In this document: positions 49,609-58,017 of the stretch, one piece after another
How the letters are laid out: every line of letters starts with the position of its first letter
Position numbering within the stretch: the stretch's first letter is position 1
DNA from: CAUUCX01 sp041844835
GTDB taxonomy: Bacteria; Bacillota; Clostridia; Peptostreptococcales; Anaerovoracaceae
Assembly: GCA_041844835.1 (NCBI GenBank)
Contig: JBGZBU010000003.1
Span: 22,199-86,198 of the forward strand
Direction of reading: 5' to 3'
Length of the DNA: 64,000 nt
The notes under the pieces: generated by a model
Database searches by the model: none
Told to the model about the DNA's origin: nothing
Seen by the model: the letters and a program-made list of their open reading frames with translations, nothing else
Program-made: the position numbers and the translations under genes

Positions 49609-51231
49609 TTATTTGGCAGCAGCGTTCATCTCAAGAAGCAGATGAATCACTTTTGCCGCTTCCGCACGGGTTACCGGAGCAACAGGATCAAAAATATTTC
49701 CATTTTTGCCTGCAAGCAATCCGGCCTTGGCTGCGGCCTGTACGGCAGAGGCAGCGTAATCACTGATTTTTGCCGCATCCGAGAAATTGACGTCCAAATT
49801 TTTCTCAGGCAATTCTTTGCCTGTTGATTTCAAATATGCAACAAGCATTACGGCCATCTGCTCTCTGGTTACAGTTGACTTTGGCGAAAATACGCTCTCG
49901 CTCATACCCGCAACTATTTTATTCTTAGCCGCCCAGTCCACGTATGGCGCGTAATATGAAGTTTTCGGCACATCTGCAAATTTCACATCTTCAAATTCAG
50001 TGGTGTTGATGTTTACACCTCTTCCAAGCAGAGTGACGAAAGCACCTCTTGTCATCACCGATTCAGGCGCAAAAATGCCGTTGCCCACACCTTTCAATAT
50101 TCCTTTTTTAGCAAGTTCAATGATCGCATCTTTTGCCCAGTGTCCGGAAATATCTGAAAACATGGCATCGGAAGCTGCACTGCCCTTATCCGCATCCTTG
50201 TTGCTATCAACAACATTTGACGCGATGCCCGGAGCCGTCGCAAAACCTATTCCCGGACTACCTCCTGCCGGAGCAGCACTCCCCGGAGTGGGACTTCCAG
50301 GATCACTGCCTCCCGGTGTGCCTGTCCCGGGATCACTACCTCCCGGCGTGCCGCCGGCAACATCCACTTTGCTTACAGGGTATGATACATAATCCGTGCT
50401 GCCTTCCACTTTGATTTTAATGGAGCTGACAGGGTCTTTCAGATCCGCATTATCGGCATCACCTACCCAGTAAACTCTGCTTATGATTCCGTACGGGGAA
50501 TTTGCTTGGTGGCGTACTCTCGAGCAGAGATTTCCGTCCGCCGTTTTTGCCTCAGCAAATATTTTACTGCCCAATACAATATCTTCCGCAGTTTCTCCGG
50601 ATTCAAGCACCACACTCACACCCTTTCCTGCAGGAGCATTGAAATCCAGATAAGTCTCATATTCGCCGAATGACAACACATCGTACGTCACTAATAACAA
50701 TCCGTTTTTCTTATCATTGTCAGGCTCTACCCATCCGAAATTGTCAGCGAGATTTCGTGCGATATCAGGGCTGTAGAAGGTATCCTCGCCATACTTAAAC
50801 AGCTTGTCCGCCGTTTCAAAACTTTTCGGCGGAATATATACCGCATTGAAACCGTCGATCTTATTCTCATGCAATACGGTAAGGCTGAACGGTACCAGCA
50901 GTGAATTTGAAGTTTCCTTTACCATTATCTCCCAATTATCGGAACTCGACTTCTTAAGTGCGCTTTCTACACTCACACCATCCTTTATATCCTCACTGTC
51001 AATCAAGGATGTAAGAACCTCCTTCACCAAATCCTCATCAATATCTTGCTCCGCGTAGTTTGCTGAAATGTATAACTTATTGTCAAAAAAGGATAAGATT
51101 TCCTTTAACCTATCTACATTCGGAGTAGCGGCTGGATTGTCTGCAAATACGGCGGTTGTATTCATGAAAGCAAAAGACAGCAACATTGTCAACACCGTAA
51201 ATATAGCAACAGCCCTATTCCTCTTTTTCAT
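49609..51231 (-). CDS. S-layer-homology (SLH) domain protein
   Basis: A 540-residue secreted protein. A signal peptide ends near TTAVFADNP. Residues about 35-300 form an unidentified extracellular region; a Pro/Gly/Ser linker with PGGSDPG repeats follows; the C-terminal 180 residues hold three SLH motifs (FSDISGHWAKDAIIELAKKG, FADVPKTSYYAPYVDWAAKN, FSDAAKISDYAASAVQAAAK, each followed by TR-type turns VMTRGAF, TVTREQM, PVTRAEA). These should bind pyruvylated wall polymer. The start at 51231 follows GAGGAGGAG; a longer reading to 51276 has none. The TRAE motif variants suggest binding is retained. Function of the N-terminal region is unknown. Confidence 0.9.
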   Translation of the reverse strand: MKKRNRAVAIFTVLTMLLSFAFMNTTAVFADNPAATPNVDRLKEILSFFDNKLYISANYAEQDIDEDLVKEVLTSLIDSEDIKDGVSVESALKKSSSDNWEIMVKETSNSLLVPFSLTVLHENKIDGFNAVYIPPKSFETADKLFKYGEDTFYSPDIARNLADNFGWVEPDNDKKNGLLLVTYDVLSFGEYETYLDFNAPAGKGVSVVLESGETAEDIVLGSKIFAEAKTADGNLCSRVRHQANSPYGIISRVYWVGDADNADLKDPVSSIKIKVEGSTDYVSYPVSKVDVAGGTPGGSDPGTGTPGGSDPGSPTPGSAAPAGGSPGIGFATAPGIASNVVDSNKDADKGSAASDAMFSDISGHWAKDAIIELAKKGILKGVGNGIFAPESVMTRGAFVTLLGRGVNINTTEFEDVKFADVPKTSYYAPYVDWAAKNKIVAGMSESVFSPKSTVTREQMAVMLVAYLKSTGKELPEKNLDVNFSDAAKISDYAASAVQAAAKAGLLAGKNGNIFDPVAPVTRAEAAKVIHLLLEMNAAAK

Positions 51232-51362
51232 AATCATCTCCTCCTCAAGCATAAAAACTAAAAACCTATAACTCATCCCGACAACATATACCCTTTTTCT
51301 TTTAATACTATCACTTAATTAAAAAAAATAGCAATATTAGGCCTTTACGCCTTATATCTCAT

Positions 51363-51562
51363 TTATGCAGTCCGCTCATTCTTGTTCTCATTTGGCGATT
51401 TTTCTTCTTTTAAACTGCGCAAGCCACGCATAATTAAATCCCTTATCATATTATCATATCGTTTTGTGTGTCTTTGTAATAGATTTCCTGCTTTACTCTG
51501 TCCAACTCCATATCCATATTCGGGGTTATTGAAATCGTAAAACTTCTCATACCCGTAGCCAT
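51363..51562 (-). pseudogene. Ribbon-helix-helix gene frameshifted by an 8-bp duplication
   Basis: AAAGGAGG precedes an ATG at 51562 that opens MATGMRSFTISITPNMDMEL and stops early. The remaining sequence in another frame reads MIRDLIMRGLRSLKEEK. A perfect tandem duplication of TATCATAT at 51444-51459 separates the two; deleting one copy restores a single 63-residue ribbon-helix-helix protein (QNDMIRDLIMRGL being the second helix). It is divergent to a similar intact gene at 51628. Either a recent pseudogene or a slippage switch. Confidence 0.7.
51444..51459. repeat. 8-bp perfect tandem duplication
   Basis: TATCATAT twice, head to tail, inside the frameshifted ribbon-helix-helix gene. Gain or loss of one copy changes the frame. 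Confidence 0.9.
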
Positions 51563-51574
51563 GCATTCACCTCC

Positions 51575-51603
51575 TTTCATGCAGTGGTTCACTGGTGTAT
51601 AAT
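51575..51603 (+). promoter_or_regulatory. Promoter with inverted repeat between the two ribbon-helix-helix genes
   Basis: TTTCAT (51575-51580), a 17-base spacer and consensus TATAAT (51598-51603) precede the plus-strand gene by about 25 bases. The spacer holds CAGTGGTTCACTG, a 13-base inverted repeat, placed as an operator for a small dimeric repressor; the two divergent starts are only 66 bases apart. Confidence 0.55.
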
Positions 51604-51627
51604 CGCAAGTGAAGGGAGGTGTTATAA

Positions 51628-51924
51628 ATGGCAACTACTAAGCCACGCTATACTGTTTCGGTTGATGAAGAAATGTTTAACGCTATTGAAAATTTTCACT
51701 TTGAAAACCGTTTTCAAACTCGTTCAGAAGCAACCGTTGAATTGATTAGACTCGGTCTTGAACAGCTCAAAAGGGATGCAGAGGAAAAAAAGCTCAAAAA
51801 AATGAGCCCTATAAAAAAGATGCCTGATGAAAAATTCTCTAATGGAGAAAATGCCGGGACTTCCGAATTTAAAATTATCGGCTTTAAGCAAATTACCGAC
51901 TTATGCAAAATGATAACGATATAG
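51628..51924 (+). CDS. Ribbon-helix-helix (CopG/Arc-like) DNA-binding protein
   Basis: A 98-residue protein. Residues 1-50 fit a ribbon-helix-helix: PRYTVSVDEEMFNAIENFHF and FQTRSEATVELIRLGLEQLK. The rest is Lys-rich, then low complexity. GGGAGGTG lies 6 bases before the ATG. It resembles the frameshifted gene across the promoter (MATxxxxxTxSxxxxM and IRxGLxxLK patterns). No toxin gene is visible beside it. Likely a small autoregulator or orphan antitoxin; targets unknown. The next 190 bases to ribH show no gene. Confidence 0.75.
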   Translation: MATTKPRYTVSVDEEMFNAIENFHFENRFQTRSEATVELIRLGLEQLKRDAEEKKLKKMSPIKKMPDEKFSNGENAGTSEFKIIGFKQITDLCKMITI

Positions 51925-52072
51925 GCTTTCTTTCCGGAAGCGAAAGTATGCCCTGATATATCCACGTCGTTGCTTGCTGACAAGTCGGTACTTCTCGTTT
52001 ATAAATCCTGCAAGCGCACAGGTATGAGAAGCCGTCGGATGGGAATATTTGACCGCGTTGCCGCTCAGGCGA

Positions 52073-52106
52073 AAAAGAGCGGTTGCCGGAATTGTTTCCG
52101 GCAACC
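52073..52106 (-). terminator. Terminator of the riboflavin operon
   Basis: GGTTGCCGGAA, a 4-base loop and the exact complement, then GCTCTTTTT on the minus strand, nine bases after ribH. Confidence 0.92.
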
Positions 52107-52114
52107 AAGCCGCA

Positions 52115-52576
52115 TTACAGCTGCGACAGGAGCCCCGCCATTTCAATCGCCGAAACTGCAGCCTCATATCCCTTATTGCCAGCTTTGGTGCCTGCGCGCT
52201 CAATAGCCTGCTCTATACTTTCCGTAGTTAGAACTCCGAATATGACAGGGATTTCCGTTTGAAGAGATATCTGTGCCACTCCCTTTGCAACCTCAGCGGA
52301 TACAAGTTCATAATGTGTGGTAGCGCCTCTGATCACGCTGCCCAGACAAATAACGGCATCATAGTTTTTGCTTTCGGCAAGCTTTTTCGCCGCGAGCGGT
52401 ATCTCGAATGCTCCGGGAACCCAGTATACATCAATGTGATCATCCGTTACCCCGTGACGATTTAAAGCATCGACGGCTCCGGACAACAATTTCGAATTAA
52501 TAAATTCATTAAAACGGCTTACAACTATTGCGTACTTTTCGCCGGCAGCCACCAGCTTTCCTTCAAAAATTCTCAT
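52115..52576 (-). CDS. ribH: 6,7-dimethyl-8-ribityllumazine synthase
   Basis: A 153-residue enzyme that joins the ribityl pyrimidine and the four-carbon unit from RibBA. IVVSRFNEFINSKLLSGAVD, VYWVPGAFEIPLAAKKLAES, ICLGSVIRGATTHYELVSAE (His for catalysis) and FGVLTTESIEQAIERAGTKAGNKG (key GVLTT, AGTKAGNKG) are present. Last gene of the operon; GGGAGG precedes it. Confidence 0.97.
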   Translation of the reverse strand: MRIFEGKLVAAGEKYAIVVSRFNEFINSKLLSGAVDALNRHGVTDDHIDVYWVPGAFEIPLAAKKLAESKNYDAVICLGSVIRGATTHYELVSAEVAKGVAQISLQTEIPVIFGVLTTESIEQAIERAGTKAGNKGYEAAVSAIEMAGLLSQL

Positions 52577-52591
52577 TATAACCTCCCTCTC

Positions 52592-53800
52592 TCAATTAAA
52601 TTCATCCAAAATATGATTCATCTTATCTTTTTTCGTTTTTAAATAAAATTCATCCACCTCATTCGACTCTATTTGTATGGGGACACGCTCTATTATGTCC
52701 ATTCCGAAGCCTTTCAGGCCGTATATTTTTGAAGGATTGTTTGTCAGAAGTCTCAATTCCTTCACCCCAAGATCCGCCAGTATCTGAGCTCCTATCGAAT
52801 ATTCTCTAAGATCCTCCGGATATCCCAGCGCTATATTCGCTTCCACGGTATCATAGCCCTGATCCTGCAGTTCATAGGCTTTCAACTTATTTATAAGTCC
52901 GATGCCACGCCCCTCCTGGCGCATATAAAGCAGTATCCCCCGCCCCTCTTCTGCTATCATTTGCATTGCACGCGCGAATTGATCTCCGCAATCGCATCTC
53001 AGAGATCCGAAACAATCTCCCGTCAAACATTCGCTGTGAACGCGGCACAAAACGGACTTGCCGTCGCTTATATCGCCCGCAACGAGAGCCACATGGTGCT
53101 CGCCGTTTAATTTGTTTACGTATCCGTATGCCCGAAAATTCCCGTATTTTGTCGGCATATTAACATCGGCAACCCGCTCAACGAGCATCTCCGTTCTGCG
53201 CTTATATTCCTGCAGCTGCGTTATTGTTATGAATTTGAGATTATGTTTTTTCGCAAACTCCCGAAGCGCATCTCTTCGCATCATTTTGCCGTCGTCATCC
53301 ATTATTTCGCAGCATATACCGCACTCCGCAAATCCGCATATTTTCATAAGATCTACCGTCGCCTCGGTATGTCCGTTCCTTATCAGAACACCTCCTTTTT
53401 TTGCAATTAAGGGAAACATATGCCCGGGGCGCCTGAAATCACCCGGTTTTGAGGCGGGATCCGCCGCGGCAAGCGCGGTGACGGAGCGCTCATATGCGGA
53501 AATCCCGGTAGAAGTATCCACATGATCTATTGACACTGTAAAGGCCGTTTCATGATTGTCCGTATTATGAGTTACCATCTGATCAAGCTGCAGCCTGGAT
53601 GCGATTTCCTCACTCATCGGCATACATATGAGCCCCTTTCCGAACGTTGCCATAAAATTCAGGTTTTCCGGACCGGCGTACTCAGCGGCACAAATCAAAT
53701 CCCCTTCATTTTCTCTATCCTCATCATCCGTAACAAGAATGATCTTGCCTGCTTTGAGATCCTCTACCGCCTCATCAATTGTGTTTAGATTAAAATTCAT
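52592..53800 (-). CDS. ribBA: Bifunctional DHBP synthase / GTP cyclohydrolase II
   Basis: A 402-residue fusion giving both branches of riboflavin precursors. RibB part: LVTDDEDRENEGDLICAAEY (acidic metal loop), HTDNHETAFTVSIDHVDTSTG is approximated by TDNHETAFTVSIDH, and RRPGHMFPLIAKKGG. RibA part from about residue 205: HSECLTGDCFGSLRCDCGDQ (zinc cysteines), LLYMRQEGRGIGLINKLKAY and LRLLTNNPSKIYGLKGFGM. Both sets of key residues look intact. Confidence 0.97.
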   Translation of the reverse strand: MNFNLNTIDEAVEDLKAGKIILVTDDEDRENEGDLICAAEYAGPENLNFMATFGKGLICMPMSEEIASRLQLDQMVTHNTDNHETAFTVSIDHVDTSTGISAYERSVTALAAADPASKPGDFRRPGHMFPLIAKKGGVLIRNGHTEATVDLMKICGFAECGICCEIMDDDGKMMRRDALREFAKKHNLKFITITQLQEYKRRTEMLVERVADVNMPTKYGNFRAYGYVNKLNGEHHVALVAGDISDGKSVLCRVHSECLTGDCFGSLRCDCGDQFARAMQMIAEEGRGILLYMRQEGRGIGLINKLKAYELQDQGYDTVEANIALGYPEDLREYSIGAQILADLGVKELRLLTNNPSKIYGLKGFGMDIIERVPIQIESNEVDEFYLKTKKDKMNHILDEFN

Positions 53801-53838
53801 TCTTTACCTCCCCATACACATTCTTAACATAATCTTTT

Positions 53839-54522
53839 TCAAAATCCTTTACTGAGCAAATATTCTTCCGTTATCCTCATTTTTGCAGACTTTCCTTCTT
53901 CCGCAGTATTCCCGTCTTCAAATTTCCCGTAAAAATGCTTTTCGATGATATTTGCTATGTATTTGCCGATCACATCACATTCTATATTCACTTCATCTCC
54001 GATCCCTTTTAATGCCAGCACGCTGTCGCGCTGCGTGGTGGGAATGAGCGATATTTCAAAAAACGGGCAATCCGTTTTCGTTATCGTTAAACTCGTACCG
54101 TCAATCGCAATTGATCCCTGCGGAATTATATATTTGAAAAGTGAATCGTCAGTTTCAAACTTTATTATTTTAGAATTTCCATCATGCTTCACCCCTTTGA
54201 TTGCGGCGATTCCATCGACATGACCCTGCACGATATGTCCGTCAATATTTTTTGAAATAGAAAGAGCGCTTTCAAGGTTTACCCTGCTCCCCGCTCTTAG
54301 GGATTTCAAATTCGTTCGCGCAAATGTTTCGGGCATCACATCGGCTGTAAATCCATCGGCGGCAAATTCGGCTATTGTCAGGCACACACCGTTTGTCGCT
54401 ATGCTTGCTCCTATTTTTGCTCCGTTTATCACGGTTTTTGCGCTTATATCAAGCTTCATAGCATTGCTCGTTTTTTTTATTCCTTTGATTATTCCTATTT
54501 CTTCAACTATTCCCGTAAACAT
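53839..54522 (-). CDS. ribE: Riboflavin synthase, alpha type
   Basis: A 227-residue trimeric enzyme that makes riboflavin from two lumazines. Two homologous barrels start MFTGIVEEIGIIKGI and HIVQGHVDGIAAIKGV; ATNGVCLTIAEF and AIDGTSLTITKTD are the paired substrate sites; IPTTQRDSVLALKGIGDEVN follows. The start is the ATG at 54522 with GAGGA before it. A short acidic tail (EDGNTAEEGKSAKMRITEEY) extends past the usual end. Confidence 0.96.
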   Translation of the reverse strand: MFTGIVEEIGIIKGIKKTSNAMKLDISAKTVINGAKIGASIATNGVCLTIAEFAADGFTADVMPETFARTNLKSLRAGSRVNLESALSISKNIDGHIVQGHVDGIAAIKGVKHDGNSKIIKFETDDSLFKYIIPQGSIAIDGTSLTITKTDCPFFEISLIPTTQRDSVLALKGIGDEVNIECDVIGKYIANIIEKHFYGKFEDGNTAEEGKSAKMRITEEYLLSKGF

Positions 54523-54537
54523 TTTCAATCCTCATTT

Positions 54538-55650
54538 CTAAAAATATGCGGACACGAACAAATCCTGCCCCACCCGTTCAAAACTCATCTCTTTCAAGAT
54601 CCTTGCATCTGATATTTCGGCATAGCCCTCTCCCATTACGGGAGTTTTGGCATTTTCCCCGCCGATTATCATCGGCGCAATCACAAAAATTCCCTTATTA
54701 AGCAGTCCTTCACGAATCATTGTGAAATTGAGAGTTCCGCCTCCTTCAAGCAAAATTGAGGAAATCCCCCGCGACGCGATATCCGCCGCAGCCTCCTGCA
54801 TGTCTACCATCCCATCTTTTTTATCTGTTTCTACAATGACGACATTATGCATTTGGCTCAATTCTTCTTTCTTTTTCCCGGCTTCACCGTCACATTTCGT
54901 ACAATATATGATGGTTTGGTTATCCCCTTCATTTTTCAGTGCAATCGCATCCGTCGGCAGACGAAGAGCGGAATCAATAATTATTTTTATCGGATCGGGC
55001 TTACCGGCAATCCGCGCGGTCAGTCTGGGATTGTCGGCAATTATCGTATTCACCCCGACCATTATGGATTGATATTCATATCTAAGCGCCGCTGTTTTTT
55101 TTCTGCTCTCCTCGGAACTTATCCATTTTGAATCTCCCGAAGCGGTCGCTATCTTCCCGTCGAGACTCATTGCGGATTTCATGCATATAAACGGTTTTCC
55201 TCTGCGCATGAAGTGAATGAACACCTCATTCAGGCGCGCCGCTTCTTTCTTCATGATTCCTAAATCTACGGCAATACCGTGCCGCCTCAATTTTTCTATT
55301 GACTTGCCGCAAACCAGAGGATTCGGATCCTGCATTGCAATAACAACTCTTGAAAATTTATGTTCGATGATTTTATCAACGCACGGAGGAGTTTTTCCGT
55401 AGTGAAAACAAGGCTCGAGATTCACATATATAGCGGATCCGCTCAGACAGTCATGTTTATTTTTTGCAAGTGCATCATCGATGGCATTCACTTCGGCGTG
55501 ACTCTCACCGTACCTTTCATGAAAACCTTCGCCTATTATCCGATCATCTCTTACTATAACCGCACCCACAAGGGGATTGCTCCTTGTGAATCCGCGTCCT
55601 CTCTTCGCAAGTTCAAGAGCTCTCCTCATGTAATATTCATCCGTTACCAT
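54538..55650 (-). CDS. ribD: Bifunctional pyrimidine deaminase/reductase RibD
   Basis: A 370-residue two-domain enzyme of riboflavin synthesis. Deaminase zinc site: HAEVNAID and PCFHYGKTPPC around residues 50-85. Reductase part: FICMKSAMSLDGKIATASGD, SKWISSEESRKKTAALRYEY, IMVGVNTIIADNPRLTAR and SSILLEGGGTLNFTMI. First gene of the operon; AAGGGGGC precedes the ATG, and the FMN riboswitch and its terminator lie upstream. Confidence 0.97.
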   Translation of the reverse strand: MVTDEYYMRRALELAKRGRGFTRSNPLVGAVIVRDDRIIGEGFHERYGESHAEVNAIDDALAKNKHDCLSGSAIYVNLEPCFHYGKTPPCVDKIIEHKFSRVVIAMQDPNPLVCGKSIEKLRRHGIAVDLGIMKKEAARLNEVFIHFMRRGKPFICMKSAMSLDGKIATASGDSKWISSEESRKKTAALRYEYQSIMVGVNTIIADNPRLTARIAGKPDPIKIIIDSALRLPTDAIALKNEGDNQTIIYCTKCDGEAGKKKEELSQMHNVVIVETDKKDGMVDMQEAAADIASRGISSILLEGGGTLNFTMIREGLLNKGIFVIAPMIIGGENAKTPVMGEGYAEISDARILKEMSFERVGQDLFVSAYF

Positions 55651-55672
55651 TGCTGCCCCCTTAAATCCAAAT

Positions 55673-55699
55673 AAAAAACCCCGATATATAATATCGAGG
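55673..55699 (-). terminator. Attenuator terminator of the FMN riboswitch
   Basis: CCTCGATAT and ATATCGGGG pair around a short loop, followed by TTTTTT on the minus strand, between the aptamer and ribD. When FMN is bound this stem would form and stop transcription. Confidence 0.88.
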
Positions 55700-55763
55700 C
55701 CAAATTGTCCTGAATTTCAACGGATATGCCCGGCAAACGGGAATCTCATCCGCATCATCAATT

Positions 55764-55867
55764 CACTTCTTCCATCCAGACTTTAACTGTCGGTACCGGA
55801 ATCTAACCGGTTCTGCTTGCGCTCGTGGACTTTACCACCGATCGGGAATTTCACCCTGCCCCGAAGT
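55764..55867 (-). promoter_or_regulatory. FMN riboswitch (RFN element)
   Basis: The minus strand carries the conserved RFN blocks in order: CTTCGGGGCAGGGTGAAATT, CCCGATCGGTGGT, AGTCCACGAGC, AACCGGTTAGATTCCGGT and ACCGACAGTTAAAGTCTGGA, closing with GAAG. It controls ribD-ribE-ribBA-ribH through the terminator at 55673-55699. Confidence 0.96.
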
Positions 55868-55919
55868 ATCAATATTCAATTGTTCTGCTCATTCAGCATA
55901 AATCCATAGCTCGAATTTG

Positions 55920-56450
55920 TCAAGCCGTTTTAATTTTCAGACTGCTCCTCAGCCTTGCCGTAATTATATTCGCCAAAAACCCTATCACTATGCCCGTAGC
56001 GGCTCCTGATATTATAAGAACCGGCAAGTACAGAAAAATATTTATATTTTCGACTATGGCGGCTGCCAGACTTATCTGTGCAAGATTATGCGCGGCTCCA
56101 CCCGCCATGCTGACTCCGATTATGCTGAACATGCCACTTTTTTTAAGGAGCGCCATGATGATCATGCTGAGCAACGCGCCGCTCAAGGCGAATAACGCTC
56201 CGAACAATCCCGTAAAAAGCAATCCCGCCATCGCAATGCGCACAATATTTACCACCAATGCATATTTTATGTCGAACAGATACAGCGCCACTATTACGAC
56301 AATGTTTGCAATGCCGATTTTGACGCCGGGAATGGCAATGCTGAGCGGAAACAGCATCTCGATATATGAAAACATCAGCGCCAATGTTGCAAGCACGGCA
56401 CAAAGCGCAATTTTTTTACTGATCGAATAATTGCTGTTTTTCTTCTTCAC
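55920..56450 (-). CDS. Gx transporter-family membrane protein (HepS component I family)
   Basis: A 176-residue membrane protein with about five helices, annotated in databases as Gx transporter or heptaprenyl diphosphate synthase component I. SYIEMLFPLSIAIPGVKIGI and ANIVVIVALYLFDIKYALVV are the family hallmarks, with SMAGGAAHNLAQI near the end. The GTG at 56450 is chosen as start: GGAGG lies 7 bases upstream. It is last in the flavin electron-transfer group, next to NusG-II and ApbE, the same company as in RNF-like loci of other Clostridia. Substrate unknown; a quinone- or flavin-related role is only inference. Confidence 0.82.
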   Translation of the reverse strand: MKKKNSNYSISKKIALCAVLATLALMFSYIEMLFPLSIAIPGVKIGIANIVVIVALYLFDIKYALVVNIVRIAMAGLLFTGLFGALFALSGALLSMIIMALLKKSGMFSIIGVSMAGGAAHNLAQISLAAAIVENINIFLYLPVLIISGAATGIVIGFLANIITARLRSSLKIKTA

Positions 56451-56472
56451 TGCAAATCCTCCGCCGGAGAAA

Positions 56473-56871
56473 TCATCTCGATGTGGAATCAATACCCGAT
56501 TCTTCCCCTCCGCGTATCGTAACGATTACTTTATTAGGCAAACAAATAATTGACTCATTTTCTTTTGATATAGCCCTTTGATGCACACAGTCCTGATTAT
56601 GGCAACTGGCTTGAATTACGCGCACCTTGCCGTCTTTTATCTCGACATAATTGGTTTCCGCTCCATTTCTGACCTGTATTCCCTTGTCTTCGTTAAGGGG
56701 GTATTCTCCATAAACTTCTTTGTCAACGCTGATTACAACGACGGCATTTTCCGTACTCCGTCCGGGCATGAACGAAAACCACGAGAAAAATGCCGCAATG
56801 ATTAAAATAATCAATAAAACGACATCTCCCTTGGTAATCATTTTTTTAATGCTGTATCTCGATTTTTCCAT
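56473..56871 (-). CDS. NusG domain II-containing membrane-anchored protein
   Basis: A 132-residue protein with one N-terminal membrane helix (VVLLIILIIAAFFSWFSF) and an extracytosolic NusG domain II: VVISVDKEVYGEYPL, EIKDGKVRVIQASCHNQDCV (Cys pair CHNQDC), IICLPNKVIVTI. The ATG at 56871 is favoured; the frame is open further upstream. It usually travels with Gx and ApbE-like genes. The CX4C pair and its location suggest a role outside the membrane, but no activity is known. Confidence 0.82.
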   Translation of the reverse strand: MEKSRYSIKKMITKGDVVLLIILIIAAFFSWFSFMPGRSTENAVVVISVDKEVYGEYPLNEDKGIQVRNGAETNYVEIKDGKVRVIQASCHNQDCVHQRAISKENESIICLPNKVIVTIRGGEESGIDSTSR

Positions 56872-56896
56872 ATGCATGCATCCGCCGCATTGTCCG

Positions 56897-57937
56897 CTAA
56901 ATAAGATGCAACATCTTATCCGCATACGCCCCCGTCGGCTTGAAATTGTCGGCAATCGCCTCGCTCACATAGAGTTCCCCGTCTTTAGAGATTAAAATAA
57001 CATCAAAATCTTTCTGGGTTTTAGAAAACTCGACAGCCTTTTCCGTCCCCATTACAAACAACGCCGTCGACATGGCATCCGCCTTTATTCCCGATTTTCC
57101 GACTATGGTCACTGAAATCAGCCCCTTGTCTGCGGGATATCCCGTGGAGGCATCCATTATATGCCAATATTTTTTCCCATTCTCATCTGTGAAAAATCTC
57201 TCATAGCCTCCGGAGGTAATCACGCATTTATCATGCACGGCGATTATTCCCGCATAGTCCTCTCCGTTAGGGTCCGTTATCGCAACATTCCATTCGGAGC
57301 CGTCAGGTTTGTAGCCATGCGTAACAACATTGCCGCCTAAATTCAGCAATGCCGACTTTATTCCGTTTTTTTTCAATATTTTTACGAGCTCGTCGCCTAA
57401 ATATCCTTTTGCAATGCCTCCAAGATCTATTTGCATCCCCTCGTCCATGTGAATTTCTCCCGCTTCAAGCTTTATTTTTCTGTAGTCTATCACGGAACGG
57501 GCGGAATTTATTTCCGAAGCGGACGGAACATGCGGATTATCAAGAGTAAATCCCCACGCCTTTACCAATGGATATATAGAAATATCAAAAGCTCCGTCCG
57601 TGGCTTTGCTGAATTCGAGCGCATGCTCCACAATCGAATAAACATCGGGACTCACTTTTGCTTTGCCCGCCGCATTCAGCTTGAATATTTGACTGCTCTT
57701 ATTTGTGACTGAAAGAGCTTTGTCGAGATCTTTTATGCACCGCTCCATTTGATCCAAAACAGTCTCATCTCCGCCATATACGGTGAGATCCATCGCCGTT
57801 TCCATTGCCAGTATAGTGCGCGAGTTTTTCTCATCGGCACCGGTGCCGACGCCGCCTCCATTTGTCCCCGGCGATGTACATGCGGTCAAAAAGAGTGCGC
57901 AGCAAATGCAAGGCAACAATATCTTCAAGGATTTCAT
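56897..57937 (-). CDS. apbE: FAD:protein FMN transferase (ApbE), lipoprotein
   Basis: A 346-residue lipoprotein enzyme that attaches FMN through a phosphoester to Ser/Thr of exported flavoproteins. Lipobox LTACT near residue 19. MAMETAMDLTVYG-like opening (LAMETAMDLTVYGG), MQIDLGGIAKGYLGDELVKI, ALLNLGGNVVTHGYKPDG, and the metal-binding GKSGIKADAMSTALFVMG are the family motifs. The ATG at 57937 has GGAGT about 12 bases upstream. Its likely client, an FMN-binding-domain protein, is the gene before it. Confidence 0.94.
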   Translation of the reverse strand: MKSLKILLPCICCALFLTACTSPGTNGGGVGTGADEKNSRTILAMETAMDLTVYGGDETVLDQMERCIKDLDKALSVTNKSSQIFKLNAAGKAKVSPDVYSIVEHALEFSKATDGAFDISIYPLVKAWGFTLDNPHVPSASEINSARSVIDYRKIKLEAGEIHMDEGMQIDLGGIAKGYLGDELVKILKKNGIKSALLNLGGNVVTHGYKPDGSEWNVAITDPNGEDYAGIIAVHDKCVITSGGYERFFTDENGKKYWHIMDASTGYPADKGLISVTIVGKSGIKADAMSTALFVMGTEKAVEFSKTQKDFDVILISKDGELYVSEAIADNFKPTGAYADKMLHLI

Positions 57938-58017
57938 GTAAAAATCAACTCCTGTCCATTCGTAAATCTGCAATCCCCACCTACAATCCCATGGGATAAT
58001 TGTATATGAAAAACAAA

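Noticed and set aside
51893..52203. Minus-strand frames of 71 and 100 codons between the RHH gene and ribH
   Set aside because: They cross the ribH terminator and the 3' end of ribH in the wrong frame, with no ribosome site or recognisable motif.
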